From positions 6,002,711-6,066,710 of the forward strand of contig NC_044930.1 of assembly GCF_003576645.1 (NCBI RefSeq): 64,000 nt of DNA, read 5' to 3'. How positions within the stretch are numbered: position 1 is the first letter of the stretch; each line of letters begins with the position of its first letter. A program made the translations under genes and the position numbers. Positions 11,760 to 22,590 of the stretch are shown one piece after another. The notes under the pieces are model-generated. The model worked only from the letters and a program-made list of their open reading frames with translations. It made no database searches and was not told the DNA's origin. This stretch comes from Ipomoea triloba (Eukaryota > Streptophyta > Magnoliopsida > Solanales > Convolvulaceae).

Positions 11760-12055
11760 TCATGGCAACAATCATTATTGTGTGGACCATGGTCCACACA
11801 ACTGTGTGGATTATACTATTAAATAATGCACATTCAATATAAAAATAATGTATATTCAGTATAAAAATAATGTACATTATATTCAGGGGATGTACATTAT
11901 TTGTGTACTAAATGTATATTATTTTTATAATATAAAAATAATGTATATTCAGTACAAAAATAATATACATTTAGTACATTAAAAATGTACATTTGATTAT
12001 GTTCCACATAGCTCTGTGTGAACCATGGTCCACACAATAATTTACCTCATGGCAA
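11760..12055. mobile_element. GTGGACC-palindrome element, copy 1
   Basis: The body is 11769-12046, flanked by a perfect 9-bp duplication, tcatggcaa (11760-11768 and 12047-12055). The left end is caatcattattgtgtgg; the right end reverse-complemented is ggtaaattattgtgtgg. A 24-bp perfect palindrome (11778-11801, core GTGGACCATGGTCCAC) sits at the left and a near-perfect copy at the right. The interior is a minisatellite of about 22 bp with the unit taaaaataatgtatattcag, in both orientations. The 9-bp duplication points to a Mutator-type transposase. It lies about 170 bp beyond the FES1A heat-shock element. Confidence 0.8.
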
Positions 12056-12174
12056 AGCGTTTCCATATCCCACCCTGCTTCAAGCCTATTTAGCAGTGCA
12101 TGGTCCGCATTTATGTTTGATGGGGCATTTAGGAACTTCTCCCAACCCGTTCAATTTTTAATCTCAAAGGCCCT

Positions 12175-12335
12175 CACATCCGTCTCCAAGAGCATGTACA
12201 AAAATGTAAATTACAATAACTCAATGATTCAGTTTACATGGTCAAATATTGGTGCGCATAAGGGATTGTACGCTTTGAACATAATCTTCACATTGTCGTT
12301 GTCCAGCGTTGTTGAGGTTTGAACTTTAGTCTCTT
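12175..12335 (-). repeat. tRNA-related SINE-like copy, family 2
   Basis: Read on the minus strand, it shares the order gttcaaacctcaac - acaatgtgaagattatgt - ttattgtaatttacat with the copy at 44965-45150. The B-box-like part is gttcaaac. Borders are approximate. Confidence 0.5.
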
Positions 12336-12794
12336 GTGATGACACGGGGAGGAATACGATGAGAGTGGCTTTCGTGCACTTAAAGCATTTTCAAATCCAT
12401 TATCAAATATTTTTAAATACACAATTATAATGACACGAAGGAGAAACAATAATTGAATACTATCAAACATTTTCAAATACATTATTAAGCATTTCTAAAT
12501 GTCTTATCAAACATTTCAAAATGCACAATCCTAATTACAAAAAATTATAAAAATAATATACCAAAACTTTCATTGATTTTTAATTTTTGATCATGTTTAA
12601 ATAGACGAACCAGATATATATGTTCGTACATGAAATGTTATCCACATGTACACTTAGCTCGAATGACATAATATTATAGTTTAATATAAAGCACAAATAC
12701 ATCATCTAGCTGTTGGAAAATCATTTTTCGAGTTTTTAAATACACTCTAAGTTTGGGATTGGCTTTTTTTTAGCAAGTATTGGTTTGTGCTGAC

Positions 12795-13134
12795 TAAGGG
12801 CATTCTTATCAGTGAATCATGCAAGGATATTAGTACAGTAGCATCCACCGTGGAGGAGAGAAGGGCTAGGAAAGAGAAAAAAAAAACACCTCCTGCAAAC
12901 ACAAAATATTGGTACAGTAACTTTGTACCAAAGAAGCCCTTTGCTTGTTCCGCCTGACGCGCGTCAGGCGCAAGGCATGCCTGACATCTCTTTTTTTTTT
13001 TGTCTTAGTTTTTATTTTTAAATCACATACTTTTATTATTTTTTTCATTCCTTCCCATTTTCTCTTTCCCAATCACACTTAAAAAACTCCTCTTATACCG
13101 TGAAATAACCCCACCATTGATGAGGATGCTCTAA
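12795..13134. mobile_element. Tourist-like MITE with hairpin core, copy A
   Basis: The element is 12798-13131 with TAA duplications at 12795-12797 and 13132-13134. Ends are gggcattcttatcagtg and, reverse-complemented, gagcatcctcatcaatg. The core holds ggtacagtaactttgtacc (12911-12929) and the perfect 20-bp palindrome cgcctgacgcgcgtcaggcg (12951-12970). A T-rich arm ending tctctttcccaatcacactt is shared with copies B and C. The TAA duplication is characteristic of PIF/Harbinger-type MITEs. Confidence 0.8.
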
Positions 13135-13199
13135 GGAAAAACATGTGGATTTTTGATTTTTTGAATTTTTAATTTCGACTGTTCTTCGAATAGCCTAGT

Positions 13200-13687
13200 T
13201 ATCCAAGCAAAGTTCAGACTAAAATTCACCTCAGTGAATAAAAGCCATCGCCATTACAGCCCTGCTTGGCATTGTCTATGCGCTCCGACAAGGTTCCCGG
13301 AAGAATTGTTCTGCACAATCCTTACCGTCAAACCGTCGCTAAATACCCTCAGATATCAGGCCCTGGTCCTCCAAGATCCGGCCTTGAAACTGACCCTAGC
13401 GAACATCCAAACCGAGCTGCGCGAGAAATTGTGAGTGCTATCACAATTCAACTCAATTTTTGTTTTATTTGTTTGATTTTTTATTTGTATTTTTTGGTTT
13501 TTCGCTCTGACGACGACGTTGGTATGGAATCTTCTGGTTTGATTTGGCTTATTTTATCATTGTGGATTTCTTTTGGATGATTTGCATTGTAATTCAATCC
13601 CCAATTTTGTTAGGGCGTAAGTTCGTGAAAGATAAATCTGCCAAACTAAAGCAAGCAAGTGAAATAGATCATCGCGTTGAACTCAGT
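13200..13687 (+). other. Possible 5' UTR exons of the PIG-X-like gene
   Basis: A donor at 13431 (gtgagt) ends a GC-richer stretch (about 13200-13430); an acceptor at 13612-13613 and a donor at 13688 frame a second short block (13614-13687). These could splice to the acceptor before 14537 and form an untranslated leader. No single reading frame stays open across the whole set, so I do not call them coding. The GC-richer block might alternatively be a relic of another gene. Confidence 0.3.
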
Positions 13688-14543
13688 GTAAGAATTCTCT
13701 CCCACACTCATTCCTTTGTTCTTTATCTTTATATGTGTTCCCTTCCAAAGTAAGACTTTGTTGGACACTTGAGAAAAATGCAATGGTAGGATGAGAACTT
13801 TATACCTAGGAACAGTAATACAAGTGGCAAACTTTAGGCACTAAACATTCAATTTCAACATTCGATTGTAGTATCAGTGTGCCATTTCAATATCCTATCT
13901 TCACTAGAATTCTGAATTCAATATGAGTTTGCATAATAGTCTTATTTTACTGGAAAATAAATCTTTCTTTGACTTATTAAATGGAATATTATGCACTCTT
14001 TAGAAACCAGGCTTTGGGGTTTTCCTCAAATTTTCTGGATCCTACCTGTCAAATACACATTGTGCCTGTGATTTTTGAATTACTTTCATTGGTGTAATCT
14101 ACTTGAGGAAATAGAATTTCCTCAGAATCACCTGTAGCCATTGATTTGCAAGATCCATTAGATTAAATTATGGATCTTTAAATTTGGTAAGATGAAAAGG
14201 GGTTTATAAAGAATGTTTTCCCCAACTCTTCCCGTCTCAATTAATATTTGCCCCTTCCTCTCATGAAATTGAGTTTGGGGGGAGATAGAATAAGATGCAA
14301 GATGTGAAATTCATTGAAATATTAAGGTGCAGTTCATGAGAATTTATGGTTATTCTTGGTCATGTTGTTGTTATTGTTTTTTTTTTTTAATAAATAAATA
14401 CATAAGCTGCTCAAAATTGTGTGAAATTTTCACTCTTGAATAATTATACTGAACTGATTGTCCTTGCCCTTCCTTTTGATGAAGCATAGTAGTAGATTAG
14501 TTTAGCAAATTTTACAGTAACTTTTTATCCATTTAGATATGCA

Positions 14544-16048
14544 ATGAGAATTCAAGATCTTCTCAAGCAGTGCTTTATTTTATACATCACATTGGTGCTA
14601 ATTTCCAACACAGTTTCATGTCTCCACAAGGTTAGTCATCCTACTTTGTTTTGTTTAATTACATAGATATGTCCTTTTTCTACCAAAATCATGTAAAAAA
14701 AAGGCCAGATTATAATAATTCTTGTTCTTGAAATCATGATGTCAAGATTAAATCAATTCTTGATCATCTGGGTGCCAAACTCTACCAGTGCATCCTTCTT
14801 TTAATGGTTTTCCATTATCTACAAACTGAAATACTTATTTGTCTCCATTCCAGGTGGCTCCTTCTCATAAAAAATATATTGCAGATTCATACTTTAAGGA
14901 ACACAATAGCTTGACAGATTCAAAATTTGAAGATTATATTGCCCAAGAAATTTCTAATGGATCATGTGAGTTGTTGGAAGAACTCAAAGTTGGGACAAAG
15001 ATTATATCCTTGCATCAAAAACTGATTGGTGAAGGCTCACATCGTCATCTATCAGTTGGAGAGTTTGCTTGAGTCCAAGTTTGGATCTCAAGAATTTTGT
15101 GAGGCTATAATCATTGAAAGACTACCTTCTGGAGTCTTTGCAGATTTGTTTGAGCTGCAACATTTGGTGCAGCGCGGTGGTAAATCACAATTCTATTTTT
15201 AATCTGTATTACTAGTAAATGTCGAATCTCAGGATTTAACTATTTTGTCTTTTATTCTACAGTATTCACTGAAGCTGGTGTATTTGGAGACACAAATTTA
15301 GAATTGCCTTCATTTCGGTCAAATCGGTCACTGATTGAGGTTCACTTGGATATTGGCTCTAAATTATTGTCAAGGCACAAAGATGAAGTAGAATTTAAAA
15401 TTGAGCTTCCACTACACGCACGTTATCAGGTACTTCATCTGAAAAGATTCATATGTAATCAAGGATATCTATATATATATGACTAATCCAAGGCCTTGTG
15501 GTCAAGCGGCATAACTGTGGCTCTCCCAAATGGGAAGTTACAGGTTCGAAAATAGATCTCATGCTAATCAATCATGTAGCTTAATTTATTTCCTTCCATT
15601 CCCATATGCTTTCCTTCTTTAGCATTGGTCTACCTCCTAGAGTGGTGGGTATCAAAACCCCAAATAGAAAGTGAGAAGTACGTGAAAATGAAATTCTAAG
15701 CACCTGCTAACAGAGACTTTTAAGATACTGAGCCCATGATATTGTTGTTTTTGCTTCCAGCCACTAGGACACGGGTTTTCAAGGGTTGAATTTCGCCCTC
15801 CCAATTTATTCATGCAGTGTAGCATTGAAAGAAAAAGCATGGAGAAATGTATATTTCCATTAAGCTACCGCAATGGCGAATCTAAAACTGATGAGGTTGT
15901 GTGGGAAATACCTTGTGGAGACAAAGAACATGCAGGAATTGTATCGGCTATTACTTTCATGTCAGCTATTCTATCAGCTCTTCTAATTATCCTTGTATCT
16001 ATTTACTATTCTGGTAGTAATGATTGTCCTGACTTTAAACAATTGTGA
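14544..16048 (+). CDS. PIGX: PIG-X-like GPI mannosyltransferase I subunit, apparent frameshift
   Basis: Coding blocks are 14544-14630 (signal peptide, MRIQDLLKQCFILYITLVLI...), 14854-15179, 15263-15429 and 15761-16048, with GT-AG borders and matching phases. Recognisable PIG-X parts are GEGSHRHL, ERLPSGVFADLFELQHLVQR, GDTNLELPSF, SNRSLIEVHLDIG and PLGHGFSRVEF, followed by a single C-terminal membrane span (about AITFMSAILSALLIILVSIY). PIG-X is a type I ER membrane protein that stabilises the catalytic subunit PIG-M, which adds the first mannose to the GPI anchor. In the second exon the frame breaks near 15044-15060: the initial frame stops at 15070-15072, while the +1 frame continues the conserved sequence. 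This is either a real mutation, a sequence error or an unusual splice. Family call strong; integrity uncertain. Confidence 0.8.
15487..15570 (+). repeat. SINE-like 5' part, family 1
   Basis: The stretch reads ccaaggccttgtggtcaagc, then ggctctcccaaatgggaag and acaggttcgaaaat. This matches the head of the SINE family seen intact at 53321-53484 and 52058-52218. It lies in intron 3 of the PIG-X-like gene (between 15429 and 15761). The tail is not recognisable. Confidence 0.5.
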
Positions 16049-16618
16049 AATGTGGTTAGATTAGACAAATTGAATATGACCACATAATTTTAAAAATAAA
16101 ACATAATATTTTTTCATCCATGACTAATGAAGGGTGGGCAAATGATTTTTGTTTTTTCTATTGCGGGATTTTTTGTTTTTTTTTTTGTTTTTTTAATATG
16201 TGGATGAATATTTGCACTTATTAGTGTTTGGTGGAGGTTTGAGATCAAGACGAATATTCTGTCATAGATCGTGATATTAGTTGAGTTGAGTTGATACACA
16301 TAAGAAATTAAAATTGTTACTTTACTAATTATTATAACTTTTGCCGGAATAATAATTATTTGATCTGACCATTAATTCAAAGCAATCGTAGGGTTGAATT
16401 TCATTGAAGGCAAAGCATGCCCTATTTCTTTTGAAGGAAACAATGAGGGAGCAAAACAAGAAAAGGAGCTCAGCAATGAAAGAAACCTTGTTTTTTTTTC
16501 CTCGCTCGAGACACAACAAAAGAATGAAATTAAATAAACATAGGAAAAATTGCTTGAAAACACTCCAAAATTAGTGAAGTGGATGGATGGATGAGGTGAT
16601 CTGATCAGACGGTTTTGG
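16049..16618. other. Convergent 3' intergenic region
   Basis: AT-rich spacer between the 3' ends of the PIG-X-like gene (+) and the laccase gene (-). No gene or defined repeat is supported. Confidence 0.5.
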
Positions 16619-19600
16619 TTAGCACTTGGGAAGATCTGACGGTGGTGGCATCAACTTCTGATTGGGTAGCGATCCGTCTAGCACGATCCAAGCCATCCGC
16701 AATCCCCAGCTTGTATGCACATCAAAATGACAGTGCATAAACCACACCCCTATTTCATATAATAATAAACCAAGAAACCATTAGAGTTTAAAATTAAGTT
16801 CAGATAGAGCGCAAATTATATTGTGGACATTGTGGACCATGATCATGATTGATACTGCAGTTGTGTTGAATGGATAGTGCAGTTGTGTTGAAAAGATACT
16901 GCATTGTGTTGAAAGGAAACTGCAGTTACGCCGAACAGAGACCGCTCATCCGTTCAACACAACTGCAGTTACGCCGAACAGAGACCGCTCATCCGTTCAA
17001 CACAACTGCAGTATCCGTTCAACACAACTACAGTTCCAGACAGATGACACGGCCTCCGCTACGCGCAACTGCAATTCCCTTTCAACACAACTGCAGTATC
17101 AGTTCAACACAACTGTAGTATCTGCCATGATCCATGGTCCACAATGCATTGTAGACCATGGTCTACAGTATAATGTCTGCAGATAGAGGTGACCCACGTC
17201 CCGGACAACTTTTATTAAATGTAATGTATTATAAAATGTAGGGAAAATGGTCAAATATATCCTTAAACTTTATATGAAAATGCAATTAAGCTCCTAAACT
17301 TTAAAAAAAAAGTACAATTAAACACTTGAACGTGTCAAAATTAGCCAATTAAATCCTATTTACCGATACATAATAAGTTACCGGTACAGTATCCGATGTT
17401 GACCCAATTAATGATGATTGACCACTGTAAAATCCATCGTCGATGAAAAAGTAATCGGCACCTTCTCCAGTTGGAGAAGGTGTTGGCCTTAGCTTCTTCG
17501 ATAGTAATTGCGGTCGGCAACCATTCACCGAGCGCTGGAATGGTTCGTCGGTTGTCGGAATGGTCGCTAGAACACTAGTGACCGATTATCCACCTAGGAT
17601 AACCGACTAGTGAGTTTGGATGCACCAAAGTGATTAGTTTAAGGGTGTGTTTGGAAACCTGGAAAATGATTTCTGGAAATCATTTTCCGGGTTTTTGGTG
17701 TTTGGGAAGAAGGGGGAAAATAGAGTCAATGGAAATGAACTTCTTGGTCAATGGAAAATAAGCCCAATTTTATGGAAAATGACTTCCCCTTTTTTTTTTG
17801 GGGGAAGTCATTTTCCAAAGTTTGCTTCTTCCTTCTCCTTTGCTTCTTCCATCTCCTTAGGCCTCCTAAATGCTTTAACTTCTTCATCTTCATCCCATCT
17901 TCTTGACATCTTCAACTTTTTCTTTTTGTTTTTAAGTAATAATTTATTTTTTATTATTATGAGATAGATATTATGAGTTTTATTTTTTTTATTTGACATC
18001 TGAAACCAGTCGGCCACTTTTATTTTTTATTATTATTTTTATTTTTTTTATGAGATATATATTATTTTGTTGTGATTTTTTGTGATTATTTTATTTTTTG
18101 GATTGTATATTTGTTATAAATGTTGTTACATTTAAACAAATTAATTAAAATATTCAATTATATAATTCTGTTCATTTTCCTACCCATTTTCTGGAAAATG
18201 AGCCAAACACAGCAACACAGTTTTCTGTTCTGCAGCCAAACACAAGAAAGAAAAATATTTTCTGGAAAATGACTCATTTTCCAGAAATCATTTTCCTGCT
18301 TTCCAAACACCCCCTAAGTGTTTAATTAATTTTTTTTTTAAAATATAAAGATTTAATTACACTTTAGTGTAAAGTTACTGGTCTATTTGACCATTTTCTC
18401 CAAATGTAATACTATAAGATTGCGGGGATATAAATATATAATGCATGCATGCTCACCAGGATTGTCTGCAAAGAAACGAAGGGCAACCCAGCCACCAGCG
18501 GGAACTCCAACGGTGTTCCTCTCCACAGGGTCTTTCAGATTAAACCCGGCGGGGTCTTTATTGGGGTCAAAGTTCCCAAACCCTTCACCAACCACAAAAA
18601 AATTGAAGCCGTGGAGGTGTAGGGGGTGGTTCTCCGCCCCAAGAATACTCGTATCCTGCAACACCACCTCAACGCTAGCGTTGAACGGCAGAACCACCAA
18701 GCGCGTGGAATTTCCGACCGCGGTGTTATTGGGCGACGCGCCGGTGTAGTTAAAGGGGTTGGGCGGGTTAACGGGGAAATCCGTAGAGTAAACGCCGTTA
18801 GATTTGCCGGAAAAGTAGGCCTGCAAGAGGGCCGTGGATGGAAGAGCAAAGGACACATTGTTAACCGACGCCGCAAAACGGCTGTTATTGTTAGGCCCCT
18901 GACACGTCACGTTCTTAGGGCAGGGCACCGAGCCTAACCCCACGGTGAAAAAGAAACGCTTATTAACAACCCGCGGAACATTCGCGGGGAACTCGGAACT
19001 GCCCAAACTCCGAAACTTCCGGGTAAAGTTCGCCACAAAACTGGTGGCGTTCAGAGCTGGCAGGGTCGGTCTAAACATTTTTATTTTCACATTAATATTA
19101 TTGCCGGGAGGCGGAGGGTGTTGGTATTGGAGGATTGCGGCGACGGTGGAGTTGTCGAAGGTGCCTTGGCCGGTGAAATAAGGGCGAGCTTCCATTAGGA
19201 AGGAGGCGTTGGGGTGAAAAGGCTTGGTTTTGAGGAGAACATTGGTGGTTTGGCCTGGGGTTATGAGCACCACGTTGGTTTCGAATGGTTTGATGTAAGT
19301 GGCATCGGCTTCGACTATGGTGAGGGTGTGGTTTGCGATGCTGAAGAAGAGTTCGTCGTTCATGGCGGCATTGATCAGTCGGAGCATGTATGTCTTCCCT
19401 GGCTTCACCTTCAGCTTGTATGTATCTGCAATCAGAGGGGCCGGGCCAGGCCAGGCCGGGACAAGTTATTAATTGATGGGTCACATTGACCAACAAGAGT
19501 AAATACTAATTTTGGTCTCACTAGTATTAGTAAAATGATAGTTTTGATTCACATATTTAATTCAATTTTCATTCACAACTATTGTACATGTTTTAGTGTC

Positions 19601-21527
19601 AAAATTCTATCACATCAGTCACTCTAAGACATGCTGAAATATGAAATTATTAAGGGTATTTTTGTCATTTTTAAATTAAGATCAAAATTTGAACATAAAT
19701 AAAAGAATTTAAGCTCTAAGATGAATCTCAATTCACAGTTTTCCTCTTAAAATAAGGTAGGATGAGGAGGAAAATTGTGAATTAAGATTGATCTTAAGAC
19801 TTAAATCTATTTATTAATGCTCAAATTGGGATCTTAAGTTTAAAATGATGAAAATGCCCTTAAATTTTTAGATTTTGGCATGTCTTAAAAGGAGGAGTGA
19901 TAAACGTAATGAATTTTGGCACTAAAACAATAGTCGTGGATGAAAATTGGTACTAAATCAATAGAATTGGTAGAAATTAAACATGTAGACCAAAATTGTC
20001 ATTTTGCTAATACTCATAGATTAAAATTGGTATTTGCTCTCTAGAACAATTAAGTCACTAAATTGTATAACATGAAACAATTAAGGATCAGACAAAAAGT
20101 GTGATTTTCCGATACATTTAATAAAAAAATTCAAAAAGGATGTAAAATGCATGCAGTTGAGATCAGAGGCGCATGGGAATGAACATGATGATTAAAGCCA
20201 AAAGTCTTCTCACGTTTTTTAGACCTTTGGACTAGGAAAACTCTTGTTCATCATGCTAGCTAGCTTGTAAGGAAACCAGCAGCCTGTGAGTGTGATGATA
20301 ACAAGTAATAATAATACCTTTAGAGGAACAGTTATACAAGGGCCCTGGAAACCCATTAATGGTGTATGCATCTGAAACATTAGGACCACCTCCTGTTTGA
20401 AGTGCCTGGCTAATAACAGCCTCAGGGTCTACCTTCCACCACTCCCCTACAAGGATTGTGCCCGTAGTTTCAGGAAAAACGATAAATGTATTCTCAGAGA
20501 GTAAAACATCAATCACGTGTTGAGAAATTAAAAAAAAATGAATAAAAACAGTGACTCACTTTTTTCTGAATCAATTTGGACATACCGCGTTGACGTTATT
20601 AGGGGAAAAGAAAAGAGAAGGAGGAAAAGGTGATGAACTTTTACCAAATATGATGGGAACTTCTTTATAGGGCTTCTGAAAGGGGTAGGATTCATTGCGC
20701 CTTGGAAGAATGATTATTGGTCCATGGAGTGTTGCTCTTAGCCAAGAAATGTGAGCATGCCAGAACAGTGTGCCTCTTTGTCCCGTGATGGTGAAGTTGT
20801 ACGTGTACGTTTGGTTAGTCAGTATGGGACATTGCGTTACGTATGCTGGTCCGTCTGCCCATCCACTTCGAAGCTGTCGAATCCCGTGCCTGCATCTCAA
20901 ACAAACAAAACATGTAACATGTCCATTCCTTAATCTCCTTCTTACCCCATCCCATTAGTTTCTAAACAAATTAAAGGTTGTTTTAATTTTTTTGTTGGGC
21001 AACCCCAACCTAGACTTGTAATTATAGAATTACAAGTTTGACTCTGTTTATTGACCTTCTTGATTTGAGTCAATCAGTTATAAGCAACATAAATTGATTT
21101 ATCTCCTTGTGGTCAGCAGGTATATCTGGTGACTAGAAAAAGGAAGAAAAGGTTGTTTGTTTAGTTTGTCTTACCAATGAATGGTGATGTTGTTGGAGAC
21201 ATGGTTCACAACCTTAACCACCACTCTATCGCCTTCTCTTGCCACCAGGCGAGGCCCCGGGAAGCGCCCATTGACGCTAAGAATGCTCTTCGTGCTGCAC
21301 AGACGCGTCACATTCTTCTGCACAATCTGTCAAAGAAAAACACATTACAAATTCTCAACACAAAAAACACAGATATATACATTGTTTATTTGTTTCAGAG
21401 AGCGTTTCCCTACATTAAAAGTATAATGCCTTGTCGCACAGAACCCCAACTGAGGAAACAATGAAAGGAAAACAACAAAGAGCAAAGCCACCATCGATGG
21501 TGAGCTGCATGGATAGCTAAATGCCAT
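16619..21527 (-). CDS. Laccase, LAC17/LAC2 type, secreted multicopper oxidase
   Basis: Six minus-strand exons join in phase: 21414-21527, 21175-21326, 20645-20889, 20318-20446, 18457-19425 and 16619-16749 (1,740 nt, 579 aa). Residues 1-32 are a signal peptide (core [19 protein letters not shown]). All four copper signatures are present: [47 protein letters not shown]; and [15 protein letters not shown], where Met is the axial T1 residue and Phe-Asp replaces the more usual Leu-Glu. Many N-x-S/T sites suggest heavy glycosylation in the cell wall. Laccases oxidise monolignols and reduce O2 to water; closest in style to LAC17/LAC2, which act in lignin polymerisation. Introns 4 (892 bp) and 5 (1,707 bp) are swollen by transposons, but exon frames look intact. 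Confidence 0.94.
16801..17188. mobile_element. GTGGACC-palindrome element, copy 2, in laccase intron 5
   Basis: The body is 16810-17179 with a perfect 9-bp duplication, cagatagag (16801-16809 and 17180-17188). The left end is cgcaaattatattgtgg; the right end reverse-complemented is cagacattatactgtag. Near the right end, atgatccatggtccacaatg and gtagaccatggtctac form palindromes. The interior is a roughly 21-bp minisatellite (unit actgcagttgtgttgaaagg), first forward, then reverse-complemented (gttcaacacaactgcagt). It also holds a tandem 43-bp duplication at about 16920-17005. Confidence 0.82.
17234..18408. mobile_element. TIR element with nested insertion, laccase intron 5
   Basis: The left arm gggaaaatggtcaaatatat (17241 on) and the right arm, reverse-complemented ggagaaaatggtcaaataga (18401 back), form terminal inverted repeats. 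The direct repeat aaatgta flanks it (17234-17240 and 18402-18408). A second element (17643-18314) is inserted inside. No transposase is present. The end type resembles non-autonomous Mutator-like elements, but the short duplication leaves the superfamily open. Confidence 0.65.
17640..18317. mobile_element. Tourist-like TIR element nested in laccase intron 5
   Basis: The element is 17643-18314 with TAA duplications (17640-17642, 18315-18317). Ends are gggtgtgtttggaaacctgg and, reverse-complemented, gggggtgtttggaaagcagg. Both are followed by the subterminal motif ggaaaatgatttctggaaa. No complete transposase is visible. Confidence 0.75.
19496..20040. mobile_element. Full-length fold-back element in laccase intron 4
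   Basis: The two halves are complementary along almost their whole length, with the centre near 19768. The left begins agagtaaatactaattttgg; the right, reverse-complemented, begins agagcaaataccaattttaa. Inner segments also pair, for example tcacagttttcctcttaaaa with ttcacaattttcctcctcat. Transcribed as part of the laccase pre-mRNA it would form an imperfect hairpin with arms of about 260 bp. No clear target duplication was found. Confidence 0.75.
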
Positions 21528-21608
21528 CTTTTTAATTCTTTTGCTTGGAATCAGAAAAGAGAACTGGGAATGGGAATGGGAATGAGAGTGGGATTACAGT
21601 TTTATTGG

Positions 21609-21617
21609 CTTTATATA
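21609..21617 (-). promoter_or_regulatory. TATA box of the laccase gene
   Basis: The minus strand reads TATATAAAG about 85 bp upstream of the laccase ATG (21527). Confidence 0.6.
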
Positions 21618-22590
21618 GTAATGGGATTAGGTAATAATACTAGGAAAATAGGGCAAGAAAAAAAAATGTGAAATAAATTTTCACTTGCTAAAGATTTCAT
21701 TGTCGCTGAGTTGGTCATCACCTTAATTGTGCATAGCTTAGCTCTTGGTCGAGCTGAGTTTTAGAGTGCTGATAAAGTAAGAAATTTCTGTGTACTTTTG
21801 TGTCTCTCAACCCTGATTAGCAAGTGTTAATATTGGTTATTAAGGTTTACATTTTCCTTTAACAGCAATGTTCTATTGTTGAAGTGTTAATTCTTGATCA
21901 GAAGAGGATTGACTGTCAGTAATCGCCTGAAAATGTTGGTTTATCCTATTCCAAAATATTCACTTAATTGCGGTTGGTTCTAGGTAATCATATACAACAA
22001 ACTTAATTTCTCTTGATTTTAATTAGCACCTCCCAATTTTATACAAAGTACAATAAATCAAAGTCACCTTCTCTATCTATTTTTTTTCCGAATTAAAGGT
22101 GAATAATGTATCAATAACCATCAAAGAACTGCAAAATACGATGAGGAGTAGATGACCAACCCTTTAGACTAGACTGAGAATCGTCTAAAGGATCGGATGA
22201 GCAACTCGATTCACTGATCTACAAACGTAACTAATTAATGGACGCAATCTCGAAAGAGATAATAAAACATTTACAATCATCAATAATAATACATTTATAA
22301 GAAAGATTATTTTGAGAATTAAGTGCACACGGTCAAAGAACCTCACTAATCACAATCTCGATCTTGTAATTTTAAGAAAATAAGTGAATGCCACCTATAG
22401 GCAGGGTGTTTTGCTGCAAGGAGGGAATTAGGGAAGAAATGAATTGCAATTCTATAGGAAATGAATACTGTGAAAATAGGGTGAGAATTTAAATTTCAAT
22501 ATTTAGTTTCCAATAATAGAATTACTAGGAATTTCAATTCCACCTGTTTGGTATCCATGTGAATTGAAAATGAATAAGTAGTAAGTAGTA
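21618..22590. other. Laccase upstream region with MITE-like stretch
   Basis: Non-coding. Positions about 22420-22590 carry gaattgcaattc/gaatttcaattcc motifs and a cctgtttggta segment like those of small hAT-type MITEs. A LINE was later inserted at its right side. Confidence 0.45.

Noticed and set aside
18387..18937. Plus-strand frames across the large laccase exon
   Set aside because: Antisense of GC-rich coding sequence; no recognised domain.
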